From contig NZ_FNAV01000002.1 of assembly GCF_900102075.1 (NCBI RefSeq), positions 248,001 to 312,000 on the forward strand: DNA of 64,000 nt. Direction: 5' to 3'. Below, one piece after another: positions 61,042 through 64,000 of this stretch (positions are counted from its first letter, which is position 1; each line of letters opens with the position of its first letter). The position numbers and the translations under genes are program-made. The notes below the pieces were generated by a model, which made no database searches, had not been told where the DNA came from, and saw only the letters and a program-made list of their open reading frames with translations. This DNA comes from Salipiger thiooxidans. Its GTDB lineage: Bacteria > Pseudomonadota > Alphaproteobacteria > Rhodobacterales > Rhodobacteraceae.

Positions 61042-62139
61042 TCACTCGGCTCCGGCCACCACACTCCAGAGGAAGATGTCGAGCGACTGCGAGATCCGCG
61101 AGCGGTCGAAATTGTCGGCGAAGCTGCGCACGAGGATCGAGTCGTAGCCCTTGTGGATCTCGATGGAGAGCTGGCGCAGGAAGGCGAGCGCAAGCCGGTC
61201 GCTGCGGTCCAGCTCCTCCGAGATATGCACGAAGATGCCGTAGCGTTCCTCTGAGAAGACCTGCGGATCGACCCGGGCGGTGCAGTCCCGGAATTCGGTC
61301 TCGCGGATCGCAGCGATGGCGCGCGACACGATCTCAAGATCGCCGACGGAATAGTAGATCTCGCCGCTGCAGAGCGCCCGCGCCAGCGTCCGGTGGTCGG
61401 GATAGCTGCGTACCGCGACCGCCGCCGACGGGTCGGTCAGCGCCGGGTCGGGGTTGGTGTAGGGGGCGAGGGTCTCGGGATCCCTGCCGAACTTCTCCGC
61501 CGCCGCGGCGCAGCGGGTAAGGTCGTTGGCCTCGCTCTCGCTGAGCACGACCTTGTCCACGTCGGGGTGACGCTGCACCACCTCCGAGAAGGTCTCGCCG
61601 AAGCCGAACTGGTCGGCCATCAGCTTCACCGCGCGCGGTGCCGTGGTGCCATTGACCACGCCCACCACCGGCCCGACACAGGGCCAGTGCGCCACCCATT
61701 GCCGCTCGCTGACCTGCGCGCGCCCCACACCCGAAAGATAGACCGGCGGCGAGACGTAGACGTTCTCTCCGGCGAGCCGCTCGCGGGTGATGGTGGCGGG
61801 ATCGCAGAGGATGTCGATGCGGCCCGCGCGCAGTTCCTCGAAGCGGTCGGGGGCATCCACCGCGAGGTACTCGACGGTGAAGGTCTCGCGCTTGCGCAGC
61901 TCCTCCAGCGCGCCGGTGCAGACGTTGACCATGTAGCCGGTGAAGACCATGTCTCCCTGCCCCGAGGGCGCATCCACCGTCATCCGCCCCTCGGTCCGGC
62001 GCGGCCCGAGATAGGCGAAGGGCGGCGCGTCGCTGCGCACCCCCACGATCAGGTCGGCCTGCGCCCGGGCACGGACGCCCGGCAGGCAGAGCAGCACGGC
62101 GGCGAAGAGCGCAACGGCAAGGCTTCGGCAGGACATCAT
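61042..62139 (-). CDS. Periplasmic solute-binding protein (transporter substrate-binding type) partnered with a membrane protein
   Basis: 365 residues from ATG 62139. Signal peptide [21 protein letters not shown], then a class-3 solute-binding fold: [37 protein letters not shown] and [20 protein letters not shown]. Cys residues ([31 protein letters not shown]) suggest disulfides. No ABC permease or ATPase is nearby; its partner, 20 bases upstream, is a polytopic membrane protein of unknown family. It could deliver a ligand to that protein or sense it. A TRAP or ABC role is unsupported by context. Confidence 0.85.
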   Translation of the reverse strand: MMSCRSLAVALFAAVLLCLPGVRARAQADLIVGVRSDAPPFAYLGPRRTEGRMTVDAPSGQGDMVFTGYMVNVCTGALEELRKRETFTVEYLAVDAPDRFEELRAGRIDILCDPATITRERLAGENVYVSPPVYLSGVGRAQVSERQWVAHWPCVGPVVGVVNGTTAPRAVKLMADQFGFGETFSEVVQRHPDVDKVVLSESEANDLTRCAAAAEKFGRDPETLAPYTNPDPALTDPSAAVAVRSYPDHRTLARALCSGEIYYSVGDLEIVSRAIAAIRETEFRDCTARVDPQVFSEERYGIFVHISEELDRSDRLALAFLRQLSIEIHKGYDSILVRSFADNFDRSRISQSLDIFLWSVVAGAE

Positions 62140-62158
62140 CGGGGCCTCTCGGATCGGC

Positions 62159-63865
62159 TCAGGTCTGACGGCCACGGAAGGGCTGGCCCACCGCGGTGAA
62201 CACGCGCTTCATCGACTCGGTCTCGGCAAACTCGGCGGCGCTGGCGTAGAGCAGCAGGAAGATCGAGAAGGGCAGCGTCACCATGATCGTCATGTCGGCG
62301 CGCGTCACCAGCCCCGGGGGCGCTATGCCGAAGAGGCTCGCGGCGAGGTTGGCGACCATCCAGAGGAAGGCCGAGAGCACCAGTGCCACGCCAAGCGTCA
62401 CGAACCAGCGCAGCCGGTCGTGCTGGTCCGCGAGGAACAGCAGCCCGCAGGCGCAGACGTAGGACATCAGGAAGATGCGCGGCAGCTGCTCGACCTCGGT
62501 GGCGAGGAAGGCGAGCCCCGCCCCCACCGCCTTGCTGCCCTCGCCCGCAAGGATGTGGCGGGCGACGCCGTCGGCACAGAGGCAGGTCACGAGGCCGTAG
62601 AGCACGCTGGCGCAGAGCGCCGGCCAGAAGGCGAGCTTGGCGTAATCCCAGAACGGGATCTGCGCGGTTTCTGGCCGCGGCCAGGCGCCCTGGTCGATGC
62701 GCAGGTGGCGGAACAGGATGGTGAGAAAGGCCAGCAGCACCAGCGCCGGCAGCAGCGGGATCAGCATGGCGGCGGCGACGACGCGGACCTCCTCGGCCTC
62801 GTCGAAGGCACCGACGCCGCTTGCGACCAGCGCGTATTTCTCGACCAGCACGTAGCTGAAGACGGCGCCGAATATGCTTGCGAGCGTGATGTCGTGCAGC
62901 GACTGCGCGGTGCTCTCGCCCGCCACCTTCTCGATGATCTCGGCGGTGGGCGTGTCGCGCAGCGCCTCGGGGATGCGGCGCGAGCGGATGGCATAAAGCG
63001 CGAACAGGCACTGCATGGAATCGGCCAGCGTCACCGCCTCGTCCTGCAGCTCCTGCAGCGCCTCGTCGTTGCTGTGCAGCTCGCTGATCTTGTTGGCGAG
63101 CAGGTTGTAGCGGGCCCGCAGGTCGTCGATGCGCGCGAGCGGCGCGTCGTCGTTGAAAAGCTGGCGGAAGGCCGAGCGCTGCGGCCCGATGATCGGCGCC
63201 TGAAGCAGGTCGATGCAGCGCAGCGAGCTCTCGATGCTCTGCACGGTGCCGCGCAGGATCGGGTTTGCGGGATGCGCCTCGAGCCGCTCGCAGAAGGCCT
63301 GCAGCAGCGGCATCTGAGCGTCCTCGCCGAAGTGGCCGTAGTTGAGCTCTTCCAGCGACTGCAGCACCCGGAAGATGTTGCGCGGGACGCCTGCGAAGAA
63401 ATAGGCGATGGCGCGGATCTTGCGCTCGATCACCTGGAAGGTGGGCGAGGTCGCCCCGAGCGTGATCGACATGGCAAGCCAGAACGGCAGCGCGGTGCTG
63501 TTGGTCAGCGCCCCCTGCGCCGCGCCGTCCTCGCCGCGGTTGACGATCGAGCGGGCGATGGTGCTGGCGCCGCCGCTCACGGTCTCGGCCTGGCTGCTGC
63601 CGGCGATGAAGGCGGTGACCAGCTCGGGCGACAGCAGCAGCACGGCGTAGAGCCCGATGAAGAATATCATGTAGATGAGAAGCCCGCGCCGGTGCTCGGA
63701 CCGGGTGGTGAGCGCCGACATGCGGACGTTCTCGAGCTCCTTGCGCGAGGTCTGGTTGTTCGACTTCAGATTGTCGACGGCATCGGCGGTGGTGTATTCC
63801 TTGTAGGCTTCGAAAAGCAGGATCACCGCGCCCAGGGCAATCGCCCAGATGGCATAGTTCTGCAT
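62159..63865 (-). CDS. Uncharacterised polytopic membrane protein
   Basis: 568 residues. Predicted helices are near residues 3-20, 62-79, 323-349, 362-387, 408-432, 464-480, 487-513 and 524-546, with a weaker one at 126-145. Between about 165 and 320 lies a soluble, helix-rich block with heptad-like Leu spacing (ARYNLLANKISELHSNDEAL, QELQDEAVTLADSMQCLFAL). No Walker motif, no transporter signature and no catalytic motif were recognised. It is 20 bases ahead of a periplasmic binding-protein gene on the same strand, implying a two-component envelope system. Upstream another open frame runs to the window edge. Function unknown. Confidence 0.85.
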   Translation of the reverse strand: MQNYAIWAIALGAVILLFEAYKEYTTADAVDNLKSNNQTSRKELENVRMSALTTRSEHRRGLLIYMIFFIGLYAVLLLSPELVTAFIAGSSQAETVSGGASTIARSIVNRGEDGAAQGALTNSTALPFWLAMSITLGATSPTFQVIERKIRAIAYFFAGVPRNIFRVLQSLEELNYGHFGEDAQMPLLQAFCERLEAHPANPILRGTVQSIESSLRCIDLLQAPIIGPQRSAFRQLFNDDAPLARIDDLRARYNLLANKISELHSNDEALQELQDEAVTLADSMQCLFALYAIRSRRIPEALRDTPTAEIIEKVAGESTAQSLHDITLASIFGAVFSYVLVEKYALVASGVGAFDEAEEVRVVAAAMLIPLLPALVLLAFLTILFRHLRIDQGAWPRPETAQIPFWDYAKLAFWPALCASVLYGLVTCLCADGVARHILAGEGSKAVGAGLAFLATEVEQLPRIFLMSYVCACGLLFLADQHDRLRWFVTLGVALVLSAFLWMVANLAASLFGIAPPGLVTRADMTIMVTLPFSIFLLLYASAAEFAETESMKRVFTAVGQPFRGRQT

Positions 63866-63931
63866 GAGACCGGCTCGCTTGGCTGTGGCGTCCCCCGAAC
63901 GCGTGAAAGGAGCTATGTCAGGTGACCGGGG

Positions 63932-64000
63932 TCACCAGGAGCACTTCTGGAACTCGGGATTGCACGATGTATTGGCGAGCACGGGGCCGGGGCCAGCGGA
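63932..64000 (-). CDS. C-terminal end of an unidentified gene (3' partial at window edge)
   Basis: On the minus strand the last 69 bases of the window form an open frame of 22 codons ending in TGA at 63932, reading ...TSCNPEFQKCSW. It is in frame from the window edge, has codon use like its neighbours, and lies 66 bases ahead of the membrane-protein gene on the same strand. A coding end is plausible but not proven; the protein cannot be identified from so little. If real, it is probably part of the same operon. Confidence 0.4.
   Translation of the reverse strand, partial: SAGPGPVLANTSCNPEFQKCSW

Noticed and set aside
62420-63925. 501-codon plus-strand open frame opposite the membrane-protein gene
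   Set aside because: Translation is His/Arg/Gly-rich without hydrophobic or family pattern; it is a shadow of the minus-strand gene.

Overview
The window is GC-rich alphaproteobacterial chromosome, most likely Rhodobacteraceae (Roseobacter group). The evidence is a set of family-typical genes: a FtsY with a proline-rich N-terminus, a DUF2842 protein behind purA, a small DUF1127 protein, CAP-domain lipoproteins, DSD1- and YdiJ-type enzymes. Strong codon bias and many 4-bp stop/start overlaps (TGATG, ATGA, GTGA) support this. The assignment is inferred from gene content; no marker tree was run. No rRNA, tRNA, CRISPR array, prophage or insertion sequence was seen.

Layout. 1-3.2 kb: a YdiJ-type FAD/Fe-S 2-hydroxyacid dehydrogenase cut by the window edge, and a convergent DeoR regulator. 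3.6-9.5 kb: an eroded urea/short-chain-amide locus. Its UrtA- and UrtC-like genes are broken and fused. Two ABC ATPases are still open. An amidase has lost its start codon and catalytic core. UreE is open, UreF is fused to UreB, and UreC is truncated and lacks the nickel-bridging lysine. 9.6-16.4 kb: a MarR regulator, a DSD1-type PLP enzyme, an M20 peptidase, CysK, a membrane protein and an intact amidase. 16.5-19.5 kb: a second graveyard, with an FGGY-kinase N-terminus abutting a frameshifted hybrid sensor kinase that carries a GGTGAT hexanucleotide array. 20-24.9 kb: a cobalamin riboswitch followed by btuB-btuF-btuC-btuD. 25-33.8 kb: TatD and a PhnP-like hydrolase, an AEC transporter, a YidE/AspT transporter, purA with a DUF2842 gene, an MFS transporter, and YciB/IspZ. 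34-43.7 kb: ftsY, a lytic transglycosylase, xseA, purD, dps, a 5-formyl-THF cyclo-ligase and mgtE. 43.8-48.5 kb: guanine deaminase, two CAP proteins, 8-oxoguanine deaminase and a HisN-type phosphatase. 48.6-55.8 kb: XRE and LysR regulators, a quinone oxidoreductase, a Bax-inhibitor-1 protein, pabB/pabC, rpmG, the RNase P RNA and an alpha/beta-hydrolase-fold protein without its nucleophile. 56-60 kb: a double SnoaL/NTF2-like protein, a 13.7-copy heptanucleotide array and a three-gene VOC/phosphatase/hydrolase operon. 60-64 kb: yebC, then an unusual pair of a periplasmic binding protein and an uncharacterised polytopic membrane protein, with a probable partner gene running off the window.

Working together: the B12 genes form one riboswitch-controlled uptake operon. 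purA, purD, guanine deaminase and 8-oxoguanine deaminase cover purine synthesis and salvage. pabB/pabC and the cyclo-ligase serve folate metabolism. A conserved intergenic element recurs seven times (TTCATCTTGC, a short variable part, then AAACTCC, followed by GC-rich inverted repeats) and is the most distinctive sequence-level feature of the window.
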